Positions 1-6,908 of a DNA stretch of 13,251 nucleotides are shown here, in pieces. Each line of letters starts with the position of its first letter. Positions within the stretch are counted from its first letter, which is position 1. The translations under genes and the position numbers were made by a program. This DNA comes from an uncultured Eubacteriales bacterium (GTDB taxonomy: Bacteria; Bacillota; Clostridia; Oscillospirales; CAG-382). Location of the stretch: positions 1 to 13,251 of the forward strand of contig CAKSCN010000061.1 in NCBI GenBank assembly GCA_934444485.1. The letters run 5' to 3'. The notes under the pieces were generated by a model. It saw nothing but the letters and a program-made list of their open reading frames with translations. It did no database searches and was not told the origin of the DNA.

Positions 1-466
1 CAATGCTTTTTATCTCACGGTTATAAACATCACAGCCTGCGTCTCTTAGCCTTCGTTTCAGTGCGGCAAGGATATCGAGCGCCTTATCGCTTTCGGGAAA
101 AACACGGTCTCCCCGTTCGACCTTGAGTCTGACGCCAGACTGTTCAAAAAAAACCATGACCTTTGACGGGGGGAATGCGCCGAATGCGGAATAGAGGAAT
201 TTTGCGTTGCGAGGCACATTCTTCATGAAATCATCGGCAGTACAATCGTTTGTGAGGTTGCATCTGCCCTTGCCCGTTATCAAAAGCTTTTTGCCGAGGT
301 AAGCATTGTCGTAAAAGCTCTCGGACGCAAGCTGCTTCTGCGATTTGTTCTTTTCAAGCAAGGCACAGACCGCTCCGTTTTCGGCGCACGCACACGCACA
401 CATAAGTCCGGCCGCACCGCCGCCGATGACGGCAACATCAAAATGCTTACCCTTTGGGCTTTTCAT
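1..466 (-). CDS. BaiN/HI0933-family FAD-dependent oxidoreductase, N-terminal part (cut by window edge)
   Basis: Only the first 155 codons are present; the gene continues past position 1. The translation opens with a Rossmann FAD-binding motif (AVIGGGAAGLM, about residues 12-22). It then carries the family signature GKKLLITGKGRCNLTN, followed by PRNAKFLYSAF and GDRVFPESDKA, all typical of the BaiN/YtfP/HI0933 aminoacetone-oxidase-like flavoproteins. These are cytoplasmic FAD/NAD(P) oxidoreductases whose true substrate is usually unknown. The ATG at 466 is preceded by GGGAGGAG with a 10-nt gap and lies inside the last codons of the rpiR-like gene (20-bp overlap), so the two are probably translationally coupled. 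Between EKN and GKKLLITG, where family members normally have only a few residues, there is an extra stretch of about 17 residues (KSQKQLASESFYDNAYL). The family call is firm; the substrate is not known. Confidence 0.88.
   Translation of the reverse strand, partial: MKSPKGKHFDVAVIGGGAAGLMCACACAENGAVCALLEKNKSQKQLASESFYDNAYLGKKLLITGKGRCNLTNDCTADDFMKNVPRNAKFLYSAFGAFPPSKVMVFFEQSGVRLKVERGDRVFPESDKALDILAALKRRLRDAGCDVYNREIKSI
384..402. repeat. short CGCACA-like hexamer repeat inside the flavoprotein gene
   Basis: About three imperfect tandem CGCACA/CGCACG units. On the minus strand they encode an alternating Cys-Ala run (CACACA) in the helix that follows the FAD-binding glycine loop. A hexamer keeps frame, so a change in copy number would add or remove Cys-Ala pairs without a frameshift. 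The run is too short to claim instability. Confidence 0.4.
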
Positions 467-1343
467 ACACTTCGTACTCCTCCCAAATCTCCTCTAAGTC
501 CTTGAAGGTTGCCGCAAGCGAGTCTTTTTTCTTGCGTCCTATCGCCACAATGAGGGCATTGATAACGCTGAGCGGCGCTATCAGCGAGTCCACGAACGAC
601 GCCATATCGCTCTTGGCGAAAAGCGAAAAGTCGGAACACTGAACAAGCGGCGAATTCTCGCAGTCGGTTATCGATATTACTTTCGCTCCTCTGTCCTTTG
701 CGAATTCGAGAGCTGTTTTTGTTCTGTGCGAATACCGTGGAAAGCTTATTCCTATCATGACGTCGTCCGCCGATATCCTTATTATCTCCTGGAACATCTC
801 GTCGCTGCTCGCCGCCTTTACGTTGGTGACATTCGGCATGACAAGATTGAGGTAGTACGTCATAAACCACGAGAGCATCGACGACGCCCGGCAGCCCGTG
901 ACGTAAATTCTTCTTGCGGAGCATATCGCTTCGACCGTCTTTTCAAAGACCTCTCTGTCAATCGCCTCCGCCGAGGAGCGCAGATTCTCTATGTCCGCAA
1001 GCATAACCTTCGAGACGATATCCGCTTCCCCTATAATGTCCTCCGACACCGCTATACGCTGCATTGAAGTGAGCTTGCTTCTTATACAGCTCTGGAGCGA
1101 ATGCCGAAACTCGGGGTATCCCCTGAAGCCCAATTCATTCGCAAATCTTACGACTGTAGATTCCGACACTCCGACGACCTCGCCGAGCTTTGTCGCTGTC
1201 ATATACGACGCCGTTTCGCAGTGCTCTATTATGTAACTTCCTATTGCACGATGTCCCTTTGAAAGTTTGGGAAGCACGCTTTTTATTCGTTCTATAAGAT
1301 CCGTTGACATTACGTTAAAAAACACAGAAGCGTTGCGCTTCAT
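447..1343 (-). CDS. RpiR/MurR-family transcriptional regulator (HTH + SIS domain)
   Basis: A 298-residue protein, the usual length for this family. Residues about 13-90 form the HTH_6 domain: LSKGHRAIGSYI, then the recognition segment VGVSESTVVRFANELGFRGYPEFR. Residues about 145-268 form a SIS (sugar isomerase) domain with VTGCRASS, MIGISFPRYSHRT and AKVISITDCENSPL. In this family the SIS domain binds a phosphosugar and alters DNA binding, so the protein is probably a cytoplasmic sugar-responsive regulator; the ligand cannot be read from sequence. It has a strong promoter upstream and overlaps the flavoprotein gene downstream, so the two are likely one operon. The start is uncertain. The ATG at 1343 has GGAGA almost touching it, and the family-typical start (MSTDLIERIK) would be at 1310 without a clear ribosome binding site. 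A palindrome covers the ATG at 1343 and suggests autoregulation. Confidence 0.93.
   Translation of the reverse strand: MKRNASVFFNVMSTDLIERIKSVLPKLSKGHRAIGSYIIEHCETASYMTATKLGEVVGVSESTVVRFANELGFRGYPEFRHSLQSCIRSKLTSMQRIAVSEDIIGEADIVSKVMLADIENLRSSAEAIDREVFEKTVEAICSARRIYVTGCRASSMLSWFMTYYLNLVMPNVTNVKAASSDEMFQEIIRISADDVMIGISFPRYSHRTKTALEFAKDRGAKVISITDCENSPLVQCSDFSLFAKSDMASFVDSLIAPLSVINALIVAIGRKKKDSLAATFKDLEEIWEEYEVYEKPKG
1327..1341. promoter_or_regulatory. perfect inverted repeat over the rpiR-like start codon (candidate operator or mRNA hairpin)
   Basis: GAAGCG-TTG-CGCTTC is a perfect 6-bp inverted repeat with a 3-nt centre. It lies about 35-50 nt downstream of the predicted transcription start and shares one base with the ATG at 1343. 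It could be an operator for the regulator itself or a hairpin in the leader mRNA. No second copy was noticed in the window. Confidence 0.45.
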
Positions 1344-1381
1344 TCTCCGTTATCAAATTTTGCAGAAAATATGACCTTTAT

Positions 1382-1410
1382 ATTATGCCATAAAACGCTC
1401 TGTTTGTCAA
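1382..1410 (-). promoter_or_regulatory. sigma-A-type promoter of the rpiR-like/flavoprotein operon
   Basis: On the minus strand TTGACA (1410-1405) is separated by 17 bp from CATAAT (1387-1382). The -35 is a perfect consensus match and the -10 matches five of six bases. The start of transcription would be near 1375, giving a leader of about 32 nt before the ATG at 1343. A small palindrome, AATTC-GGA-GAATT (1414-1426), sits just upstream of the -35 and could bind a regulator. Confidence 0.85.
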
Positions 1411-1439
1411 GATAATTCGGAGAATTTTTTACATTTTGA

Positions 1440-1820
1440 TTACGTTCCCTCCGCTCCCCTGTCAATGTCGGCAACACTGCCGTTTGAAGGGATGTCGGAG
1501 TCGGGCTTCACTGCCGCCGTGATTATCTTTGCATTTGCAAGAACAAGGCAAAGTCCGTCCCCAACGCCGCACAACACTATGCCTCGTTTTTTCGACGCAG
1601 TCTCACCTTCCGCAATGCGTTCGCCGACAAAGCTTGCCGCAATGCGCAGAGCGGAAATTCCAAGGAAAACCGCAAAAGCCGCACTGTTCTCCGCTCCGAC
1701 CGCAGATACGAGAGCTGCCGCCGCAGAGCCTGCGATAAAGCAAGAGCACCACTCGGTTTTCTCAAACGACAATCTGTAAAGCAAGAGAGACGAAAACAAG
1801 AACAAGCACGCAAAAAACAT
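1440..1820 (-). CDS. small membrane protein, possibly a reduced NfeD-like protein
   Basis: A 126-residue protein with two or three hydrophobic segments near the N-terminus: residues about 1-15, 25-40 (CFIAGSAAAALVSAVG) and 47-62. A short soluble tail follows. The order of a first helix, an Ala-Val-rich helix, a third helix and then a small beta-rich tail ending IPSNGSVADIDRG is reminiscent of NfeD-type proteins, in which the tail is an OB fold. The match is weak and the tail is short. The start is supported by GAGGTG six bases before the ATG, and an in-frame TGA lies just upstream. It follows the SLH glycosidase gene by 105 bp on the same strand with no visible terminator between them, so it is probably co-transcribed. 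The alternative is an unclassified membrane protein. Confidence 0.6.
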   Translation of the reverse strand: MFFACLFLFSSLLLYRLSFEKTEWCSCFIAGSAAAALVSAVGAENSAAFAVFLGISALRIAASFVGERIAEGETASKKRGIVLCGVGDGLCLVLANAKIITAAVKPDSDIPSNGSVADIDRGAEGT

Positions 1821-1925
1821 ACAGTCACCTCAAAAACCGCAAATGCGCCGTGCCGTCCGAAAGCTTTGCGGCAATTCTCAACACTGCTATTCTTCCCGTG
1901 TCCGCCGCACATATACAGCCGTCGC

Positions 1926-4382
1926 TCAATTATACAGTCTCATGAAAACGGCGGCTGTCTGCGCTCTTGTGAGAAGCACATCAGGTCTGAGAGTACCGTC
2001 GGGATAACCTCCGAAAAGTCCTGCACTCAAAGCCGCATCAACGAGGTCTTCGTACTTATCGCCTGCGTACTTTGACATATCGGCGTAGTCGGCGGAAGAT
2101 ACCGTATTTTCTGCCTCCGCGTCAACGCTCACGAGCTTTCCCAGGATGCGCATGGCGTCGATACGTGAGATGGGGCGGTCGGCGGAGATTATCATAATGT
2201 CGCCGTCTTTCTCGAAGAGAGAGTCTATCATGCCGCTCTCCGCAAGCGCCGCAATATACGGTCTCGACCAAATCGTGGAGTCGGTTGCGGCAAAGGTTAT
2301 GCCGAGTTTTTCCTCAAAATTGAAGTCGGCGTACTTCGATGTGTCAAGCTTGAGGTATCTCGCCGTCATCGCCGCAAGCTGAGCTGTATTTACGGTAGAG
2401 TCGGGTTTAAAGTAACGCTTGACGTCGGATGTAATTCCGTCCATGATGCCGTTCTTGTAAACAAACTCGGAAACACGTCTCGCCCAATGACCTCTCATGT
2501 CCGCAAACAGGTCTTCACGCACCGTGATTTTCGCCGAAGCCGATACGGTTCCCGCCGCAACCGAAACCTCGAAGTCATCGGCCGGGCAGGTTTCACTGAC
2601 GGTTAGGTCTCCCTTTTCGTCGATTGAGCAATATTCGTCCGAATAAGGAAGAGGTGCGAAAGCCGCTCCGTTCACCGAGAACCACAGCGTTCCGACATCG
2701 GCAATAACCGGAAGCGTATTTTTTGTCGCCGAGACGTGAAGCGTCGTATAATGCCCTCTGGCAACGCTTTTATCCTCGGGAGAAAGAGTCAGAACATCGG
2801 GAGAATTCGTGATATTTATACTTGCGGCAGCGTAGTCACTCGTACTTCCGTTTTCGTCCATGAGGCTGAACATCACGGTGCTTTTTCCGTCGGTATCGGC
2901 AGACACAAAGAAGCCGTCCTCGACAGTCCCCAAGTCGTCTGCGGCAAAGAGCAGTCCTTCCGAGGTGCTGACCTTACCGAGAGGCTTATATGCGCTGTCG
3001 TAGGCATACAAAAGCTCCGGCAGCTTCACCTTTGTACCGCCGCCGAGAACGTAAAAATCCGAGAGGTTCATTCTCATTCCGAACACGTTTCCGTCGCCGA
3101 CGCTTTTGTTCACGAATACCGCCGCATCGGATATACCTCTCTGCGTGCCGTCGGTCGGTCTGTTAACGAGCTTTTCATCGTCGCCCGGAAGAGCCGCAAA
3201 CACTGTCGTTGAGCCGCCGCCGTCAAGATTCAGAACGTCGGTACAGCCGAGCGAAAGCATATAATCGGAAAGCTCTGCGGCTGTCATGCCGTTGCTGTAA
3301 CCGGCTCTTCTGCCGTCAACGGCGCAAAAAACAAGTGTTCCTCCGCTTTTAATTCCGACAGCGCTTCTCGGCTGGCGTGCGGTGTAGAGTGAATCGCTTT
3401 CCGTCAGCTGTACCTCGCCGTTTTTAACAAGCACCACACTTCCTCCGACGGCGTTCTCAACCTCTGCCCACTCGTCGCCGCAGTCAACGGTGATTTTATA
3501 TTTCTGACCTACGCTTACAACCGAGAATATATCTTTGTACGGTCGGTCGTCCGCCGTAAGCACAAAGCACCCTTTCGGTATCTCGCCGTTCTGATTCGAG
3601 GTTCTCACCTGTGTTACGGCGACCTCGACACTGCATCTCGGGGTGAGCTTTGTTTTTGCAAAATAATTCTCAAACGGGAAAGGCTCCGCCGTGTCAGTCT
3701 CCTGTGAAAAAGCTTCGTTTACATACTCTCTGTAGGTTTCCTCGCTGTATTCTTCGGAAACGGGCATGAGCACTATTTCGGTTGACGGGTAATCGGTTTT
3801 CGTCGCCGTACTGAATTTGTCTGTCAAAAGATAGACGGAATAAGGGGTCGGATACTTATTTATATGCCCTATCGGGTATGAAAAAGACTCCCCCTCGAAC
3901 TTCGCCGTAAAGTTCGGAGTCCCGATAAATGCCGTTCCGTCAGAGTAAATTCCGAGAGCCGGTCGTGCGTCATCCGTACTGAGAAGCTCACCGTCAGAAA
4001 CGAGAGCCGACATCGGCACACCGGTTTTCATACTGAAAAAGTCCGCATTTATGCCACCGACGATGTTTTCTCCACCCGAGAATGACGCTTTTTCGTTCTC
4101 GATCATCTTGCCGAGAGTGTTAAAGCCGTATATGTAATCGCCGTGAAGAAATTTAAGCGCCGTTGCCTCGGAAAAGCTGTACTCAAAGGTAAATGTATTC
4201 TCGCTGACGCCGTTTTCTGTATACGAGGTTTTTGTATAAGTTAGTCCCGGAGCGACGGTTTCCGTGCGCACGTATCTTTCGCCCTCGGCAAGCACTGTTA
4301 TCGCCGACGCAGAGACAAAAAGGCACAGAAGCAAGGACAAAACTCTTGCAGACATTTTTTTGAATATATACTTTCTATGCAT
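1926..4382 (-). CDS. secreted phosphodiester glycosidase (NAGPA-like) with C-terminal SLH repeats
   Basis: An 818-residue exported protein. A signal peptide covers about residues 1-32 (basic start, then LSLLLCLFVSASAITVLA). The central catalytic region, about residues 45-430, is of the phosphodiester glycosidase (NAGPA, PF09992) type. Visible motifs are GGINADFFSMKTGVPMSALV (109-128), RPALGIYSDG (140-149), RSAVGIKSGGTLVFCAVDGR (339-358) and LNLDGGGSTT (384-393). Proteins of this family cleave or bind phosphodiester-linked sugars; in bacteria they are often linked to envelope glycopolymers. Residues about 430-620 look like a beta-rich linker. Three SLH repeats follow, at about 624-685, 690-753 and 760-818 (FADMRGHWA, WSRPYIAALAESG, GYPDGTLRPDVLLTRAQ), and should anchor it to cell-wall polymers. 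AGGAGG five bases before the ATG at 4382 fixes the start. The substrate is unknown. Confidence 0.9.
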   Translation of the reverse strand: MHRKYIFKKMSARVLSLLLCLFVSASAITVLAEGERYVRTETVAPGLTYTKTSYTENGVSENTFTFEYSFSEATALKFLHGDYIYGFNTLGKMIENEKASFSGGENIVGGINADFFSMKTGVPMSALVSDGELLSTDDARPALGIYSDGTAFIGTPNFTAKFEGESFSYPIGHINKYPTPYSVYLLTDKFSTATKTDYPSTEIVLMPVSEEYSEETYREYVNEAFSQETDTAEPFPFENYFAKTKLTPRCSVEVAVTQVRTSNQNGEIPKGCFVLTADDRPYKDIFSVVSVGQKYKITVDCGDEWAEVENAVGGSVVLVKNGEVQLTESDSLYTARQPRSAVGIKSGGTLVFCAVDGRRAGYSNGMTAAELSDYMLSLGCTDVLNLDGGGSTTVFAALPGDDEKLVNRPTDGTQRGISDAAVFVNKSVGDGNVFGMRMNLSDFYVLGGGTKVKLPELLYAYDSAYKPLGKVSTSEGLLFAADDLGTVEDGFFVSADTDGKSTVMFSLMDENGSTSDYAAASINITNSPDVLTLSPEDKSVARGHYTTLHVSATKNTLPVIADVGTLWFSVNGAAFAPLPYSDEYCSIDEKGDLTVSETCPADDFEVSVAAGTVSASAKITVREDLFADMRGHWARRVSEFVYKNGIMDGITSDVKRYFKPDSTVNTAQLAAMTARYLKLDTSKYADFNFEEKLGITFAATDSTIWSRPYIAALAESGMIDSLFEKDGDIMIISADRPISRIDAMRILGKLVSVDAEAENTVSSADYADMSKYAGDKYEDLVDAALSAGLFGGYPDGTLRPDVLLTRAQTAAVFMRLYN

Positions 4383-4415
4383 AAAGTCCTCCTGCCTTGA
4401 AAAAATAACGCATAT

Positions 4416-4444
4416 ATTCTACCACAATTTCGCCTTGTGTTCAA
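4416..4444 (-). promoter_or_regulatory. promoter of the SLH glycosidase gene
   Basis: On the minus strand TTGAAC (4444-4439) is followed after 17 bp by TAGAAT (4421-4416). The -10 is preceded by TGG, an extended -10 element. It lies about 35-60 bp upstream of the ATG at 4382. It also covers a GTG at 4437 that would otherwise be the most upstream possible start of the divergent gene, which argues against that GTG. Confidence 0.65.
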
Positions 4445-4512
4445 CAGCTGCGGAGTAAATTTAGAAAAATTTAAGAAATACGCAAAAAGACGATACCGCA
4501 CATTTACAAATA

Positions 4513-4521
4513 TGGTATACA
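4513..4521 (+). promoter_or_regulatory. possible extended -10 promoter of the FkbM-type gene
   Basis: TG-G-TATACA fits an extended -10 element about 60 bp upstream of the proposed TTG start at 4581. No convincing -35 was found at 17 bp. The region also carries a GGTAT-ACA-ATACC inverted repeat (4514-4526). This is a weak call. Confidence 0.3.
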
Positions 4522-4524
4522 ATA

Positions 4525-4559
4525 CCGCAGTAAGGAATGTTGCAGCACACTGCGGCAAC
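4525..4559 (+). promoter_or_regulatory. competing hairpins in the presumed leader of the FkbM-type gene
   Basis: CCGCAGT (4525-4531) pairs perfectly with ACTGCGG (4549-4555) across a 17-nt loop. An overlapping alternative stem pairs GTTGC (4539-4543) with GCAAC (4555-4559). The two stems share bases, so only one can form at a time. They end about 12 nt before the ribosome binding site at 4571. No known riboswitch class is recognised. Confidence 0.35.
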
Positions 4560-4570
4560 TATATTTGTGC

Positions 4571-4583
4571 GAGGTATGTTTTG
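4571..4583 (+). promoter_or_regulatory. ribosome binding site and TTG that set the FkbM-type start
   Basis: GAGG (4571-4574) lies six bases before TTG (4581-4583). The frame is open further upstream to a GTG at 4437, but that GTG sits under the divergent promoter and none of the upstream start codons has a ribosome binding site. The residues added by the longer reading are Cys-rich and do not resemble the family N-terminus. Confidence 0.6.
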
Positions 4584-5678
4584 ACAAAGTTTACTGATTT
4601 GATAACTGAAAGAAAGCTTGATTTGTGGCAGAGACTGAAGCAGAGCGAATACCCCATTGTTCTTTACGGTACGGGAGACGGTGCGGACAAGATACTCGAC
4701 GTACTCGAAAGCAGAGGAATTGAGGTGTCGGGTGTCTTTGCAAGCGACGGATTCAAAAAAGGCAAGATATTCAGAGGCTTTGAAGTCGTCGGTTTCTCCG
4801 ACATCTGCGAAAGATTCGGTAAATTCACCGTGCTTATGTCCTTTGCGTCAAGTCTTGAGCCGGTAATAGAGAATGTTAAGCGCATATCCGAAAAAGTACC
4901 GCTGTATGCACCGGACGTACCGGTTTTCGGCGGCGGTCTTTTTGACGGAGAGTATTTTGAACGCAACCGGGAAAGACTCGAAAGCGTCTACAATCTTTTG
5001 GCGGACGATATTTCACGTAAAACCTTTGTAAATGCGATAAACTACAGGCTGAGCGGCGATGTGCGCTATCTGTTTGAATGCGAAAGCGATATCGACGAGC
5101 AATACGAAATATTTGTTTCGGAACGTGCGAAAGAGGGTTATGCCGATATCGGTGCGTACAACGGCGACACCGTCGGTGAATTTTCGTCACGCTTCGGCAA
5201 TGACGTCCCGCTTTACGCTTTTGAGCCGGACGCCAAAAACTTCGCAAAGCTTAAAAAAAAATGCGGTGAGCTGAAGCTTGCCAACGCAAGTCTTTACAAT
5301 GTTGCGGCGTGGAACGAAAAATGCACTCTCGAGTTTTACTCCCGTTCCGGCAGAAACAGTGCGGCGACGGCAAACGAGAGGTTCGGTTTAAAGAAAGTCG
5401 AGATAAACGCCGACATGGTCGATAACCTCATGGCAAGTGCCGACGGCTGCGGTTTTGTGAAGATAGACGCCGAGGGGTCGGAACGTGAAGTTCTTGAGGG
5501 AATGACCGACACCCTGCAAAAATTCAAGCCTGTTCTTAAAATTGCCGCATACCACAGAACCGACGATTACTTTGCAATTCCGGAAAAGGTTCTCGGCATC
5601 GTCCCCGACTATAAAGTATATATGCGTCATCTTCGATACATACCGTGCTGGGACACGGATTTTATATTCGTACACTGA
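4581..5678 (+). CDS. FkbM-family SAM-dependent methyltransferase with N-terminal nucleotide-binding-like domain
   Basis: With the TTG start this is a 365-residue protein. Residues about 20-110 hold a Rossmann-like segment (IVLYGTGDGADKILDVLESR) common at the front of clostridial FkbM proteins. The methyltransferase domain follows from about residue 180, with motif I YADIGAYNGDTV (187-198), the acidic FEPD (214-217), VKIDAEGSE (293-301) and KPVLKIAAYH (316-325). FkbM enzymes transfer a methyl group from S-adenosylmethionine, usually to a hydroxyl of a sugar, lipid or polyketide. In this neighbourhood, next to an SLH-anchored glycosidase, decoration of a cell-surface glycan is the most likely role; this is inference. 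No signal peptide is seen, so it acts in the cytoplasm. A longer GTG start at 4437 (413 residues) is possible but less likely. Confidence 0.88.
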   Translation: MTKFTDLITERKLDLWQRLKQSEYPIVLYGTGDGADKILDVLESRGIEVSGVFASDGFKKGKIFRGFEVVGFSDICERFGKFTVLMSFASSLEPVIENVKRISEKVPLYAPDVPVFGGGLFDGEYFERNRERLESVYNLLADDISRKTFVNAINYRLSGDVRYLFECESDIDEQYEIFVSERAKEGYADIGAYNGDTVGEFSSRFGNDVPLYAFEPDAKNFAKLKKKCGELKLANASLYNVAAWNEKCTLEFYSRSGRNSAATANERFGLKKVEINADMVDNLMASADGCGFVKIDAEGSEREVLEGMTDTLQKFKPVLKIAAYHRTDDYFAIPEKVLGIVPDYKVYMRHLRYIPCWDTDFIFVH

Positions 5679-5728
5679 CGCACATGCGGCATTAACACAT
5701 ATTTCCCGATACCGACATAAATTTCCTC

Positions 5729-5757
5729 TTGAATTTTACCGAAATCGGTGATAGTAT
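5729..5757 (+). promoter_or_regulatory. galT promoter with palindrome in the spacer
   Basis: TTGAAT (5729-5734) and TAGTAT (5752-5757) are separated by 17 bp. The spacer contains ACCGA-AA-TCGGT (5738-5749), a perfect 5-bp inverted repeat placed exactly where a repressor would block RNA polymerase. The transcription start would be near 5764, giving a leader of about 75 nt. Confidence 0.7.
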
Positions 5758-5799
5758 ACGTAGTTGCAACGGTATGCAATTAGCATTATAAGTTAAGGA

Positions 5800-5819
5800 T
5801 GCGGCAACTTTGCGCCGCA
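5800..5819 (+). promoter_or_regulatory. hairpin just upstream of the galT ribosome binding site
   Basis: TGCGGC (5800-5805) and GCCGCA (5814-5819) form a perfect 6-bp stem with an 8-nt loop. The ribosome binding site AAAGG (5824-5828) follows within five bases. There is no T run, so it is not a terminator. It may stabilise the 5' end or modulate translation. Confidence 0.4.
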
Positions 5820-5838
5820 AAAGAAAGGTTGGTATATT

Positions 5839-6834
5839 ATGGCTGAACTCCGCTGGCACCCTCTCATAAAGGACTGGGTTATGATTGCTTCACACAGACA
5901 GAACAGACCGCAGATGCCCAAGGATTGGTGTCCTTTCTGTCCTCCGAAGCCCGGTGAAAAGAAAAATGTTCCCGAGCATTACGACGTATACAAGTATGAC
6001 AACGACTTCCCCGCTCTTTCGCAGAACCCTCCTGTTCCGGACGACGTTGAGACAGAGCTTTATAAGGTTCGCCCCTCTTACGGCAAGTGCGAAGTAATCC
6101 TCTTCTCTCCCGATCACAATTCTACCCTCTGTGAGCTTTCCCTCGAACACATCGGCAAGCTCATCGACCTCTGGAAGGAGCGTTTCACCGAGCTTTCCAA
6201 GGATGAAAAGATAAAGTATGTATTCATTTTCGAGAACAAGGGCGAAGCGGTCGGCGTTACCATGCCGCATCCTCACGGTCAGATTTACGGTTACTCCGTA
6301 GTTCCGAAAAAAATACAGCTCGAGCTTGAGTCCTGCAAGGAGCATTACGAGGAAAAGGGCAAGTGCCTCATCTGCGACATGAATGACAACGAGAAGGAAT
6401 TCGGCAAGCGTGTCGTTTACGAAAACAAGAATTTCCTCGCATATATTCCCTTCTTCTGTGAGTATCCTTACGGTGTCTATATAGTTGCGAAGAACCACAA
6501 GCAGTATATCACCGACTTCAACGCCGAAGAATCTGCGGATCTTGCGGATATGCTCAAGAATGTAACCGGAGCATACGACGCACTTTTCGATATGCGTTTC
6601 CCGTACATGATGTGTATGCACAACGGTCCGGTAAACATCGGCGAGGATACCTCCGACTACTATCACTTCCACATTGAGTTCTATCCTCCGCTCAGAGCGG
6701 CTGACAAGATAAAGTTCAACGCTTCCTCCGAGACCGGTGTTTGGGCGCACTGCAACCCCACCGCTCCCGAGGCAAAGGCCGAAGAGCTTAGAGCCGCTTT
6801 CAAGAAGTTTGCTGAAAAGAACGCAAAGAAGTAA
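5839..6834 (+). CDS. galT: galactose-1-phosphate uridylyltransferase (UDP-glucose--hexose-1-phosphate uridylyltransferase)
   Basis: A 331-residue cytoplasmic enzyme of the class I GalT (HIT superfamily) type. It exchanges UMP between UDP-glucose and galactose-1-phosphate, a Leloir pathway step. The active-site motif TMPHPHGQIYGY is present; His146 corresponds to the covalent nucleophile (His166 in E. coli). The zinc site is visible as CPFC (Cys31, Cys34), a DHN histidine at 93 and His144. A downstream HFHIEFYPP motif (His276, His278) matches the second metal site. The length is close to the usual 330-350. AAAGG ten bases before the ATG serves as ribosome binding site. It is a single-gene unit with its own promoter and terminator. 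galK and galE are absent from the window, so the pathway partners must lie elsewhere. Confidence 0.96.
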   Translation: MAELRWHPLIKDWVMIASHRQNRPQMPKDWCPFCPPKPGEKKNVPEHYDVYKYDNDFPALSQNPPVPDDVETELYKVRPSYGKCEVILFSPDHNSTLCELSLEHIGKLIDLWKERFTELSKDEKIKYVFIFENKGEAVGVTMPHPHGQIYGYSVVPKKIQLELESCKEHYEEKGKCLICDMNDNEKEFGKRVVYENKNFLAYIPFFCEYPYGVYIVAKNHKQYITDFNAEESADLADMLKNVTGAYDALFDMRFPYMMCMHNGPVNIGEDTSDYYHFHIEFYPPLRAADKIKFNASSETGVWAHCNPTAPEAKAEELRAAFKKFAEKNAKK

Positions 6835-6863
6835 TATCCAAAGCAGCGACAAATATACGAATG

Positions 6864-6894
6864 GCCCGAATCATAAAAGATCCGGGCTTTTTTT
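6864..6894 (+). terminator. rho-independent terminator of galT
   Basis: GCCCG-A-ATC pairs with GAT-C-CGGGC (nine positions, one mismatch) around an ATAAAA loop and is followed directly by seven T residues. It lies 30 bp after the galT stop. Read on the minus strand there is no T run, so it does not serve the converging operon. Confidence 0.88.
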
Positions 6895-6908
6895 CGTCTT
6901 GGGCTTTC

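Noticed and set aside
1414..1430. AATTC-GGA-GAATT followed by a T run as a plus-strand terminator
   Set aside because: The stem is only five weak pairs and no plus-strand gene precedes it. It is better kept as a possible regulatory palindrome.
1577..1912. A 111-codon minus-strand frame overlapping the small membrane protein
   Set aside because: It is Arg/Cys-rich and shifted relative to a frame with a good ribosome binding site and hydrophobic segments.
4437..4580. N-terminal extension of the FkbM-type gene from a GTG at 4437
   Set aside because: The GTG lies under the divergent promoter, has no ribosome binding site and adds residues unlike the family. The TTG at 4581 has GAGG at good spacing.
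5890..6852. A 320-codon open frame on the minus strand opposite galT
   Set aside because: galT on the plus strand has all active-site motifs. The antisense frame is Leu/Val-rich nonsense produced by codon bias and has no recognisable domain.
6835..6908. Terminator for the minus-strand four-gene operon
   Set aside because: The only stem-loop here has its T run on the plus strand and belongs to galT; no T-rich hairpin is seen in the minus direction.
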